Shown here piece by piece: positions 7,690-14,368 of a stretch of DNA of 42,022 bases. The position numbers and the translations under genes are program-made. The notes beneath the pieces were generated by a model. The model did no database searches. It was not told where the DNA came from and worked only from the letters and a program-made list of their open reading frames with translations. The DNA is from Clostridia bacterium (GTDB taxonomy: Bacteria > Bacillota > Clostridia > Oscillospirales > Acutalibacteraceae), in contig JAGBXM010000006.1 in assembly GCA_017629275.1 (NCBI GenBank), positions 1 through 42,022 of the forward strand, written 5' to 3'. Positions within the stretch are counted from its first letter, which is position 1, and the number at the start of each line of letters is the position of its first letter.

Positions 7690-8826
7690 ATGGAAGAACT
7701 TCGCACACCTAATATTCCGACCGTGTCGGTCAGTGATTGTGTTGATATTTTGGCCGAGCTTTACGGCAACGTATTAAAGGCAGGGATGCCGCTCAAAAGC
7801 ATCCCTACGCCGTTTTTGTGGGGCGCGGTCGGTGTCGGTAAATCGCAGGGCGTAAGACAACTTGCCGACCGACTCGGCCTCGCCACCGGTCGCCGCGCCA
7901 TTGTGACCGACGTGCGACTTTTGCTGTTTAACCCCATTGATTTAAGAGGTATTCCTGTCGCCAATAACGATAAGACGTTGGCGGTGTGGCTCAAGCCTTC
8001 AATTTTAAAAATGGACGAGTCCGAGGACTGCCTTAACATACTTTTTCTGGACGAATTGTCGGCCGCGCCGCAATCGGTTCAGGCGGCGGCTTATCAGATA
8101 TGTCTTGACCGTACGGTGGGTGAACACGCATTGCCCGACAACTGTATTGTAATCGCCGCAGGTAACCGCACCACCGATCGAAGTGTAAGCTTCAAGATGC
8201 CGAGAGCATTGTGCAATCGCCTTATGCACTTTAATATAAAAAGTGATTTTGAAGCCTGGAGAAGCTGGGCGGTCAATCACGGAATTGACGGCCGTATAAT
8301 CGGATTTTTGGGCTTCGACCACGCACGTTATGCCACCGAGTCGGGCGAGGACTCGTCCTGTGGCCGCCTTTGTCAGAGTTCCGATTCGGGTGAGTTGGCC
8401 TTTGCCACACCGCGCAGCTGGGAGTTTGTCAGCAATATTCTCAAGGCTATGGATTGTGATGCCGAGAAGGCACATTTGCTTATTTCTGCCGCTGTTGGCG
8501 GTGACGTTGCCATCGATTTTGAGAATTGGTGCAAGGTTTCAGAAAATTTGCCGAGCATTGACAATATTTTGGCAGGCGTCGAGACCAAATACCCGAGAAA
8601 GCACGACGTTTTGTATACCCTGGTAGCCTCGATGAGCTCGGCCGTTATCAGCCGTGCCGATAAAATCACGGTGGCCGAGCTTCAGAATGCCTGTGATTAT
8701 GCCAACCGCTTCCCAAAAGATTTTATTGAGGCATTTTATGAGGACCTCAATTCGTCCGAAAAAATTCGCCTTAAACTGATGAAATGCCGTTTGCCGTTCG
8801 GTTTTTTCGGCAATAAGAAGGTGTAG
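7690..8826 (+). CDS. MoxR-type AAA+ ATPase
   Basis: The 378-residue protein carries a MoxR-like AAA+ core: Walker A GAVGVGKS (45-52), a DLRGIPV segment typical of MoxR relatives (84-90), Walker B ILFLDEL with D121 and E122, a sensor-1 asparagine at N159 in AAGNR, and an arginine in ALCNRLMHF (R177) as likely finger. Family members act as chaperone-like ATPases paired with a VWA-domain partner, for example RavA with ViaA or NorQ with NorD, and remodel a target or insert a metal. The expected partner is the next gene, only three bases downstream. A GAAAGGAAG ribosome binding site at 7678-7686 supports the ATG at 7690, 22 bases after the helicase stop. The C-terminal 200 residues are mostly helical with no other recognised domain. 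The protein has all residues expected for ATP hydrolysis. Confidence 0.85.
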   Translation: MEELRTPNIPTVSVSDCVDILAELYGNVLKAGMPLKSIPTPFLWGAVGVGKSQGVRQLADRLGLATGRRAIVTDVRLLLFNPIDLRGIPVANNDKTLAVWLKPSILKMDESEDCLNILFLDELSAAPQSVQAAAYQICLDRTVGEHALPDNCIVIAAGNRTTDRSVSFKMPRALCNRLMHFNIKSDFEAWRSWAVNHGIDGRIIGFLGFDHARYATESGEDSSCGRLCQSSDSGELAFATPRSWEFVSNILKAMDCDAEKAHLLISAAVGGDVAIDFENWCKVSENLPSIDNILAGVETKYPRKHDVLYTLVASMSSAVISRADKITVAELQNACDYANRFPKDFIEAFYEDLNSSEKIRLKLMKCRLPFGFFGNKKV

Positions 8827-8829
8827 CGA

Positions 8830-10008
8830 ATGTCTCAAATCAATTTAAAAAGACTGTCGGCAAGGTTGACCGAGTCGAGGGCCGAGATACTTAAAGAAAA
8901 CCCGTTTTTCGGTCGGCTTTTGTTAAACTTAAGCTTCGGCTTTGCCGATTGTTCGACCGCCTTTACCGATATGCGGCGCATCGTTTTTGACCCCAAATTT
9001 GCCGAAAGACTGACCGACGGTGAACTGAAATTCGTTATGCTTCACGAATTGATGCACTGCGTTTTAAGTCATTGCACACGGGCAAAGGGCAAAATACGGT
9101 TTTTATATAACGTCGCCTGTGATATTGTGGTCAACTCGCTTATTTTCGCAGCTATGGGTGTGACCGATATGGTTCTGGACGGAAACGAGGTTATGCACTT
9201 GGCCCCCGACGGCCGAGAGGGGCGCGAGTGCACCGCGAGTGAGGTCTATTCGATGCTTTACGATAAGGTTCCGCCTGAAGAACGCGAGGCGTTGTCACGT
9301 CTCGGATTTGACGACCACGGTGTCTGGGACGAAATCGACGGATGCGCGTCTTTGGAGGATGCGTGGCTGAAGCGTCTTAAAGGCGCCGCCAAATCCTGCG
9401 GCAAGGGTACAGGAATGCCCAACGGACTCAAAAGATATTTTAAAACGACGTCGCACCAAGCCTTGGCCGATTGGCGCAAACTTCTTCACGATTATATTCA
9501 GCACGACAAAAGCGACTATTGCTTCACGTCACCCGACAAACGCTATCAAGGGGATTTTATTCTGCCGTCGTTTCAGTCAAACCTTTCGGGCGAGAGGGTC
9601 GAAAAGCTGTATTTTTACGTTGATACCAGTGGCTCAATTTCGGATGAAGCATTGGGAGAAGCCTATTTTGAGATAAACGAGGCCATCCGTCAGGTGGGGA
9701 GTGTTCAAGGGTTTGTGTCGTTTTTTGACACCCGTGTTTCTGAAGCCTTCGAATTTGAGACGGTCGAGCAGCTGTCGGCCATCGAGCCGATCGGTGGCGG
9801 CGGCACGAGCTTTACCGCCATATTTGAAAGCCTCAAAGACAAAGAAGAGGACGACCTGCCCAACGTCATAATAATTATCACCGACGGTTATGCCGCATTT
9901 CCTCCCGAGGAGGCGGCGAGGGGAATTCCCGTTTTGTGGATGATGGTCGACAGTGACGTTATCCCTGAATGGGGCGTTCATATAAAAATCGAGTCCCCCG
10001 ATAATTGA
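8830..10008 (+). CDS. HExxH metallopeptidase-like protein with VWA domain
   Basis: The 392-residue protein joins two modules. The N-terminal part (about 1-250) has a zinc-binding H-E-L-M-H motif (H72, E73, H76) followed by H81 and the phrase NVACDIVVN (94-102), as in predicted metallopeptidases of the DUF2201 group. The C-terminal part (about 255-392) is a VWA-like domain with a full MIDAS: D265-T-S-G-S (265-269), T326 in GGGGTSF, and D352 in TDG. Both active sites look intact. VWA proteins of this kind work with MoxR ATPases, and such an ATPase lies immediately upstream. The protein may be the effector or substrate-gripping partner of the operon; no substrate can be named. No signal peptide or membrane segment is seen, so it is probably cytoplasmic. 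GAAGGTG at the end of the previous gene serves as ribosome binding site. The gene ends 12 bases before a strong terminator. Confidence 0.85.
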   Translation: MSQINLKRLSARLTESRAEILKENPFFGRLLLNLSFGFADCSTAFTDMRRIVFDPKFAERLTDGELKFVMLHELMHCVLSHCTRAKGKIRFLYNVACDIVVNSLIFAAMGVTDMVLDGNEVMHLAPDGREGRECTASEVYSMLYDKVPPEEREALSRLGFDDHGVWDEIDGCASLEDAWLKRLKGAAKSCGKGTGMPNGLKRYFKTTSHQALADWRKLLHDYIQHDKSDYCFTSPDKRYQGDFILPSFQSNLSGERVEKLYFYVDTSGSISDEALGEAYFEINEAIRQVGSVQGFVSFFDTRVSEAFEFETVEQLSAIEPIGGGGTSFTAIFESLKDKEEDDLPNVIIIITDGYAAFPPEEAARGIPVLWMMVDSDVIPEWGVHIKIESPDN

Positions 10009-10020
10009 AAGCAGTATTGA

Positions 10021-10064
10021 AAACGACCCCGCCGACAGTAAAATGTCGACGGGGTCGTTTTTGT
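10021..10064. terminator. strong terminator closing the four-gene operon
   Basis: AAACGACCCCG (10021-10031) pairs with CGGGGTCGTTT (10050-10060), one mismatch follows, then CGACA pairs with TGTCG around a six-base loop. A T run follows on the plus strand and an A run precedes it, so it can also stop the convergent small gene on the minus strand. Confidence 0.9.
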
Positions 10065-10073
10065 GAGGTGGGT

Positions 10074-10280
10074 TTAGTACGGATTGTCGGTTATATAGAC
10101 CCTGACAACACCCGATTCGTAAGGGTTGGTGGTAACGTATGCGCGTAATACACCGTAAGCATTAGGATTCTCAGTCGGGGTCACCCGTAAAACACCGTAT
10201 TCGTTCGGATTATTGGTAACGTAGACCCTTGTAACCCCATATTCATAAGGATTATTGGTAAAATATATCGGCCTTGCCAT
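10074..10280 (-). CDS. small protein of 14-residue tandem repeats
   Basis: The 68-residue protein is five residues (MARPI) followed by four imperfect repeats of 14 residues and a half repeat. The unit pattern is aromatic-x-T-x-N-P-x-E-Y-G-V-x-R-V; copies include YVTNNPNEYGVLRV and YVTTNPYESGVVRV. Alternating hydrophobic and polar positions suggest a small beta-solenoid or beta-hairpin stack. It faintly recalls DUF6150-type repeat proteins, but the family could not be confirmed. No signal peptide is present. The start is ATG at 10280 with AAAGGGG at 10290-10296 eight bases upstream; a GTG at 10289 lies too close to that site. It has its own promoter and converges on the four-gene operon, sharing the terminator at 10021-10064. 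The function is unknown. Confidence 0.65.
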   Translation of the reverse strand: MARPIYFTNNPYEYGVTRVYVTNNPNEYGVLRVTPTENPNAYGVLRAYVTTNPYESGVVRVYITDNPY

Positions 10281-10317
10281 TTTTGACACCCCTTTGGTTG
10301 GTTGTGTTTATAAATTC

Positions 10318-10346
10318 AATTTAGCATAAAATTTACTACAAGTCAA
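10318..10346 (-). promoter_or_regulatory. promoter of the tandem-repeat protein
   Basis: Read on the minus strand, TTGACT (10341-10346) and TAAATT (10318-10323) are separated by 17 bases. Transcription would start near 10311, about 30 bases before the ATG at 10280. The good match supports the 68-residue frame as a real gene. Confidence 0.65.
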
Positions 10347-10386
10347 GGGATGAAGGTCGTGAGGTGCCAGTCCTTATATTCCGCTA

Positions 10387-10650
10387 CTATAAATGCTTTT
10401 CTTTGGCGTAAATATAAAACAATGTGGCTAAAACAGTGAGCATTTCTTCCTCTTTTATTCCAATCTCGGTAAAATAATCATAAATCGGATTGAGTGGGTA
10501 TAGAATATATTCGTGAAAATCGGCATTGCATCGTTTAACGTTAGAAATGAAACCATTCAAAGTCCATTCGGAATACGCCTTGTCGGTTCTTGCATCTAAT
10601 ATCCTTTTCACAAATAACATATTTGCCTGAAAATAATCTTGTAGTTCCAT
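10387..10650 (-). CDS. hypothetical 87-residue protein, divergent from XRE regulator
   Basis: The family was not recognised. The 87-residue protein begins MELQDYFQANML, is rich in aromatic residues and predicted mostly helical, with a hydrophobic C-terminal helix (MLTVLATLFYIYA) that is short for a membrane span. The ATG at 10650 was chosen because a G-rich ribosome binding site lies seven bases upstream; a longer frame to 10722 would run through the promoter. It is transcribed away from a small XRE-type regulator 95 bases to the right, and a perfect palindrome lies inside its promoter. That arrangement suggests repression by the XRE protein, as in toxin-antitoxin or small phage-like control pairs; toxicity is only a guess. 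Confidence 0.55.
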   Translation of the reverse strand: MELQDYFQANMLFVKRILDARTDKAYSEWTLNGFISNVKRCNADFHEYILYPLNPIYDYFTEIGIKEEEMLTVLATLFYIYAKEKHL

Positions 10651-10672
10651 AATATCACCCCCCCTTAAAAAT

Positions 10673-10701
10673 ATTTTACTATCAATCAATAGTAAAATCA
10701 A
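10673..10701 (-). promoter_or_regulatory. promoter with embedded 10-base-arm palindrome, candidate XRE operator
   Basis: On the minus strand TTGATT (10696-10701) and TAAAAT (10673-10678) are 17 bases apart and drive the 87-residue gene. A perfect palindrome, ATTTTACTAT (10673-10682) and ATAGTAAAAT (10689-10698) with a six-base spacer, covers the whole -10 box and the spacer. A further GATAGTA half-site lies at 10713-10719, near the start of the XRE gene. The layout fits autorepression and control of both divergent genes by the XRE protein. Confidence 0.6.
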
Positions 10702-10745
10702 TACTGTTTTTTGATAGTACATATACTTTTATTTGAGGTGAGTGT

Positions 10746-10961
10746 ATGTATTATCCAAGATTAAAAGACCTTCGCGAGGATAGTGATCTGACACAAAAAG
10801 AGATAGCTTTTATTTTGGGGATAGACCAACGTGTTTACAGCACGTATGAAACGGGCAAACGCGAGATACCGACAAGGATGGTCGTAGTTCTTGCAAAATA
10901 TTATAAAACTTCTACCGATTATATTTTAGGTCTTACCAACGATCCCAAGCCAAGTCAATAA
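10746..10961 (+). CDS. small XRE-family HTH regulator
   Basis: The 71-residue protein is almost entirely one helix-turn-helix domain of the Cro/CI (XRE) type. LRELR-like spacing is seen in RLKDLREDSDLTQKEIAFIL (5-24), with recognition-helix residues in DQRVYSTYETGKREIP and the usual end YYKTSTDYILGL. It lacks a dimerisation or sensor domain, as is common in small antitoxins and phage-type repressors. GAGGTG at 10735-10740 precedes the ATG. A TATACT box at 10722-10727 could be its -10 element, though no good -35 was seen. It is divergent from an 87-residue gene, with a palindrome in between that it probably binds. A terminator follows at 10983. Confidence 0.85.
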   Translation: MYYPRLKDLREDSDLTQKEIAFILGIDQRVYSTYETGKREIPTRMVVVLAKYYKTSTDYILGLTNDPKPSQ

Positions 10962-10982
10962 GCTGTATCATAAATGATAATT

Positions 10983-11016
10983 GACCCCGTAGCGAATTTT
11001 CGCGGCGGGGTTCTGT
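10983..11016 (+). terminator. terminator after the XRE gene
   Basis: GACCCCG (10983-10989) pairs with CGGGGTT (11006-11012), with an inner GCGA/TCGC stem separated by small internal bulges. A short T-rich tail follows. It lies 22 bases after the XRE stop. Confidence 0.65.
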
Positions 11017-11065
11017 TGTGTTGAGCAAGTGTATGCTACCTGTTTCGAGAAGGCACAGAGGACTT

Positions 11066-11100
11066 CCCCTACAAAATGTAAATCTCTCTGTCGTAGGGGC
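11066..11100. repeat. 35-base hairpin repeat, copy 1
   Basis: CCCCTAC and GTAGGGG ends enclose an A/T-rich centre. The same 35-base unit recurs at 11331-11365 with only a few changes, all in the centre, and both copies share similar downstream bases (GGTCG...CCGTC). Conserved ends with a variable centre fit a non-autonomous hairpin element. Confidence 0.6.
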
Positions 11101-11142
11101 GGCCATTGGTCGCCCGTCATTAAACCAATAAATTATATAGCC

Positions 11143-11217
11143 TGTCATTCTGAACGAAGTGAAGAATCTTTACCTTTGTTCCAAAGATTCTTCGTCGTTG
11201 CACTCCTCAGAATGACA
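11143..11217. repeat. 75-base inverted repeat of the GTCATTCTGA family
   Basis: It begins TGTCATTCTGAACGAAGTG and ends TCAGAATGACA, so the outer 11 bases are inverted copies, and the inner AAGAATCTTT and AAAGATTCTT also pair. Related sequences occur at 11232-11304 and 24502-24626, making this a dispersed family. Such elements are common in intergenic DNA of gut Clostridia; a miniature transposon-like origin is possible. Confidence 0.65.
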
Positions 11218-11231
11218 AACAATAGATTTTT

Positions 11232-11304
11232 CTGTCATTCTGAGCCGACACCGCAGTGTCGCCCTGAGGCGTACCCCGCCGAAGGGTCTTAGCGAAGAAT
11301 CTTC
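11232..11304. repeat. second copy of the GTCATTCTGA repeat family, diverged
   Basis: It starts with TGTCATTCTGAGCCGACA and ends AGCGAAGAATCTT, sharing both motifs with 11143-11217, but with a different middle that includes the small hairpin GACAC-CGCA-GTGTC. The terminal inverted match is lost. Confidence 0.55.
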
Positions 11305-11330
11305 GCCTTTACGGGACGTCGAGGCGCCAT

Positions 11331-11365
11331 CCCCTACAAAATGTTAATTTAACTGTCGTAGGGGC
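11331..11365. repeat. 35-base hairpin repeat, copy 2
   Basis: Same unit as 11066-11100: identical CCCCTACAAAATGT start and CTGTCGTAGGGGC end, with changes confined to the middle. Confidence 0.6.
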
Positions 11366-11428
11366 TTTTTATCGGTCGTCCGTCTTAAACGGGTATGAGA
11401 TTTCGAAAAAGTTTCGTTGATTTTTGGG

Positions 11429-11457
11429 TTTACTCAGGACTTCAAAAGTTATATAAT
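11429..11457 (+). promoter_or_regulatory. promoter of the MFS transporter gene
   Basis: A consensus TATAAT at 11452-11457 lies 17 bases after TTTACT (11429-11434). Transcription would start near 11464, leaving a leader of about 40 bases with GAGGGGAT before the ATG at 11506. Confidence 0.55.
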
Positions 11458-11505
11458 GTCAATCACAAGAGCAGAATATTGATTTTTGAGGGGATATAGT
11501 TTAAA

Positions 11506-12786
11506 ATGAGGCATCTGACTGAGCAAAAGGATACTTACCGCTTTAGCCGTGCGATGTATATCGTCGAAGCAGGACTTGAATATTTTATTTCGCTGATGGT
11601 GGTCGGCGCCTATCTTGCCAAACTGACCGCTCATCTTGGGTTGTCCGACAGCCTGACGGCTATACTGACCTCCTTTGTCGCTCTGGGGTTTAGTTTCCAG
11701 CTCCTTGCAGTATTCTTTTTCCGCGGCGGCTCGGTTAAACTCAGGATAATCATACTGCACGTTGTCAACCAGCTGATGTTTATGGGTATCTATACGGTAC
11801 CGTTTTTTAACCTGCCGCACTTAGTAAAGGTCACCCTGTTCGTTGCACTTTTGATGGGCGCTTACATAATTTCCAACCTAATCAATGCACCAAAGACCAA
11901 CTGGCTGATGTCGTTGGTCGACGACCACAAGCGAGGTGAGTTTACCGCCATAAAAGAGGCGGTGTCTTTGGTCGGCGGATTTTTGTTCAATCTGATGATG
12001 GGCGCCGTTATCGACCATTTTGAAGCCAAGGGCGAAATCAAAACCGCCTTTATAATTTCGGCCGTCACCATTTTCGCGTTGACCGTCTTGCATACCTTAA
12101 GTCTTATTTTTACCAAAGAAAAGTGGGCTCCCGAGATACCTAAAACGGTATCGGTCGTTGACCGATTCAAAGCCGTGTTCCAAGATAAAGCCATAATGAA
12201 GGTAATATTCTTAAGCGTTTTCTGGACTATTTGCACCCATGTTACCACGGCGTTTTTCGGCACTTACCAAACTAAAGAGCTTGGTTTCAGTATGAGGTTT
12301 ATTGCTGTAATGAGCATTGTTTATTCAGCAGTACGTATTCCTGCTTCATTCGTTTTGGCGCGTATCGCCGACCGCAAGTCGTTTGCCTATATGCTGAAAT
12401 TTGCCTATTCGATAGCCGCCGTTGCCTTCCTTGTGGCATCGTTTATGAGACCGTCCAACGGCAAGGTGACCTATACGCTTTATTACGCGCTTTTTGCCGC
12501 CGCGATGGGTGGCATCAACAGTGCTGAGATAAACCTCATTTTTGACTATGCAGGTCCCGAAAGACGAAGCGACGTTCTTATGGTCAAGCAGACAATATAC
12601 GGACTGGCGGGTTTTCTTGGGACGTTGGCCGCAACCCCGTTGGTCAATTACATTCAAGCTAACGGCAACAGAATTTTCGGCCTTCAGATCTATGCTCAGC
12701 AGGTTCTGTCTTTCATCTCGTTCATATTGGCCGTTGCCGTTATCATCTACCTGCAAAAGGTAGTGCTTAAACTTAAAAAGCAGTAA
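11506..12786 (+). CDS. MFS-type transporter
   Basis: The 426-residue membrane protein has about 12 hydrophobic segments in two halves separated by a charged loop near residues 200-225, as in the major facilitator superfamily. A cytoplasmic loop with a basic-acidic pattern (DDHKRGEFTAIKEA, about 140-155) sits where the MFS motif A-type loop is expected, and a second DRKS loop occurs in the other half. The substrate cannot be read. It stands alone between its own promoter and a strong terminator. The start ATG is preceded by GAGGGG about ten bases upstream. The gene before it is a repeat-rich spacer, and the polysaccharide genes downstream run the other way, so the context does not identify a substrate. 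Confidence 0.8.
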   Translation: MRHLTEQKDTYRFSRAMYIVEAGLEYFISLMVVGAYLAKLTAHLGLSDSLTAILTSFVALGFSFQLLAVFFFRGGSVKLRIIILHVVNQLMFMGIYTVPFFNLPHLVKVTLFVALLMGAYIISNLINAPKTNWLMSLVDDHKRGEFTAIKEAVSLVGGFLFNLMMGAVIDHFEAKGEIKTAFIISAVTIFALTVLHTLSLIFTKEKWAPEIPKTVSVVDRFKAVFQDKAIMKVIFLSVFWTICTHVTTAFFGTYQTKELGFSMRFIAVMSIVYSAVRIPASFVLARIADRKSFAYMLKFAYSIAAVAFLVASFMRPSNGKVTYTLYYALFAAAMGGINSAEINLIFDYAGPERRSDVLMVKQTIYGLAGFLGTLAATPLVNYIQANGNRIFGLQIYAQQVLSFISFILAVAVIIYLQKVVLKLKKQ

Positions 12787-12800
12787 TTTTTGAGCAAATA

Positions 12801-12836
12801 AAAGCCGCCGAGGTTTTGTAAAACCTCGGCGGCTTT
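12801..12836. terminator. bidirectional terminator between MFS and polysaccharide genes
   Basis: AAAGCCGCCGAGGTTT (12801-12816) and AAACCTCGGCGGCTTT (12821-12836) pair perfectly around four bases. It lies between two converging genes (stops at 12786 and 12843) and can serve both. Confidence 0.9.
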
Positions 12837-12842
12837 GTTGAT

Positions 12843-14354
12843 TTATTTAGATTCGGGTGGGGTGGGGATTGACGAATCGTTGTTATTATATCCGTAGCTG
12901 TGACCGTAGTGTGAATAGCCGTAGCCATAGCCGTAACCGTAACGGCGTTTGCCGTAGCGTCCGTAATACTTATAACCTGTATCGCCGATACTCTGTGTTG
13001 CGCCGTTGAGCACGAAGCCCATAATATGAACGTTGCTGAATGCAAGGTCCTTCAGACAGCTGTATACTTTATCCGACGAAACGTATTCGGAACGGACAAC
13101 GTAAAGAATCTCGTCGCAAAGGTCTGCAATCTGCACTGTTTCGGAAGCGACCGAACCGGTCGGCATATCGACAATGATGAAATCGTAACGCTCACGCACA
13201 TAGTCGAAAAATCCCTTGAAGTTTTCGGCCTTGAACTTGACGTTGGCTTCACCCGCGAAAACAACGTCGAAGGTATCCGAAACCGAGTTGATAACGTCTT
13301 CCGGCTGAACCTTTCCTGCGGCAACGTCGCAGACACCAAGGTCAGAAACCTCTTTTTTGCGGTTGAGAGTGGCCTGCAGACTGCGGTTGTGAATGTCCAT
13401 ATCAATGAGCAGGATTCGGTCGTCACCACCCGACAGAGAACGGGCAAGGTTGTAAGCAACTGTCGATTTGCCTTCGCCCGAAACGGTACTTGTGATGGCC
13501 ACAATTTTTTCGCCCTTGGTTTTTAAAATGCTTCGGGTACGCTGCTTCAACAGTCGCAGCGATTCAGAGAAGGCCGAAAGTGAGGTGCCTGTCTTTAGGA
13601 TGGGCATGGTCTTGCTGGTGCGCTTTTTCTTGACAAGCGGAATTTCGCACAGGCATTTTCCGTTGAAATTGCTTTCAATATCGGTTTTGTTGACAACCGT
13701 TTTGCGCAGCTTCATATCAAACATTGCAACCGCTACACCGATGCCAATTCCAAGAATGGCGAGAAGAACGATATACTTTATATCTTCGTTTGTGTTGTAA
13801 GGTTTAGTTGCCATTTTAGGCTCTGAACCTGCAATGACATTCATCTTGGTGTCACCGACAACGTATTCACCGACCTTCGGATAGTTGCGGATGATGGAAT
13901 CGAGAATGTCATAAGCATCCTGCGGTGAGGTGCTGGTGACCGAAACCTCGAAAATATTGGTATTGCTTACGGCGTTGGCCGTAATAGAGCCGTTGAACGG
14001 ACGTCTCAGGTCGTTGGAAATGATATCAACCATAATGCTCGAATTTATGATATAGGGGAAGGTGTCGGCCATTTGTTTTGCCAATGTTGCGTTATAGTTG
14101 AAGCTGTAAACGCTGGCACCTGACCCTGCATCGCTCGAAACCAGAGGCGTTATGGTGAAACGCACGTCTGAACGGTATTTCGGTTGGAAGGTTGTATGAA
14201 AGTAAATTGAGGAAACGAGTGTGAACACTACGCAACATACGGCAGATATCCACCAAAACTTTTTAAAGCTGGCCAAAAAAAGACGCATTTTGTCCGAAAA
14301 TTTCATATCTTCGGCACTGTGCGAACGGCGCTTTTCGTGTGAATCGTGATTCAT
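12843..14354 (-). CDS. Wzz/BY-kinase fusion with tyrosine-rich tail
   Basis: The 503-residue protein has a Wzz-like chain-length domain with membrane segments at about 34-52 and 193-211 flanking an extracellular loop, then a cytoplasmic BY-kinase domain. Kinase motifs are complete: Walker A SGEGKST (292-298), Walker A' LLIDMD (315-320) and Walker B FIIVDMP (392-398). The tail holds 12 tyrosines between 461 and 489, as in GYGYGYGY. Such a cluster is the autophosphorylation site of CpsD/Wzc-type kinases and controls capsule or exopolysaccharide polymerisation. The ATG at 14354 follows AAAGGAGG at a good distance; an upstream TTG lacks support. It is the last gene of a leftward group that includes the CpsB-type phosphatase expected to dephosphorylate it. 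No glycosyltransferases are in the same operon. Confidence 0.9.
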   Translation of the reverse strand: MNHDSHEKRRSHSAEDMKFSDKMRLFLASFKKFWWISAVCCVVFTLVSSIYFHTTFQPKYRSDVRFTITPLVSSDAGSGASVYSFNYNATLAKQMADTFPYIINSSIMVDIISNDLRRPFNGSITANAVSNTNIFEVSVTSTSPQDAYDILDSIIRNYPKVGEYVVGDTKMNVIAGSEPKMATKPYNTNEDIKYIVLLAILGIGIGVAVAMFDMKLRKTVVNKTDIESNFNGKCLCEIPLVKKKRTSKTMPILKTGTSLSAFSESLRLLKQRTRSILKTKGEKIVAITSTVSGEGKSTVAYNLARSLSGGDDRILLIDMDIHNRSLQATLNRKKEVSDLGVCDVAAGKVQPEDVINSVSDTFDVVFAGEANVKFKAENFKGFFDYVRERYDFIIVDMPTGSVASETVQIADLCDEILYVVRSEYVSSDKVYSCLKDLAFSNVHIMGFVLNGATQSIGDTGYKYYGRYGKRRYGYGYGYGYSHYGHSYGYNNNDSSIPTPPESK

Positions 14355-14368
14355 AAAGTTTCCTCCTT

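Larger units (their letters stand above)
10962..11505. other. 544-base gene-free stretch rich in hairpin repeats
   Basis: It contains the XRE terminator, two copies of a 35-base hairpin repeat (11066-11100, 11331-11365), two copies of a longer dispersed repeat (11143-11217, 11232-11304) and the MFS promoter. Open frames across it follow repeat sequence, lack good ribosome binding sites and are not considered genes. Confidence 0.75.

Noticed and set aside
10074..10280. CRISPR array or DNA-level repeat locus
   Set aside because: The repeat is coding, 42 bases without spacers, varies at third codon positions, and has a promoter and ribosome binding site.
11029..11292. Open frame of 87 codons on the plus strand
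   Set aside because: It follows dispersed repeat sequence, has no good ribosome binding site, and its predicted protein matches repeat-derived translation.
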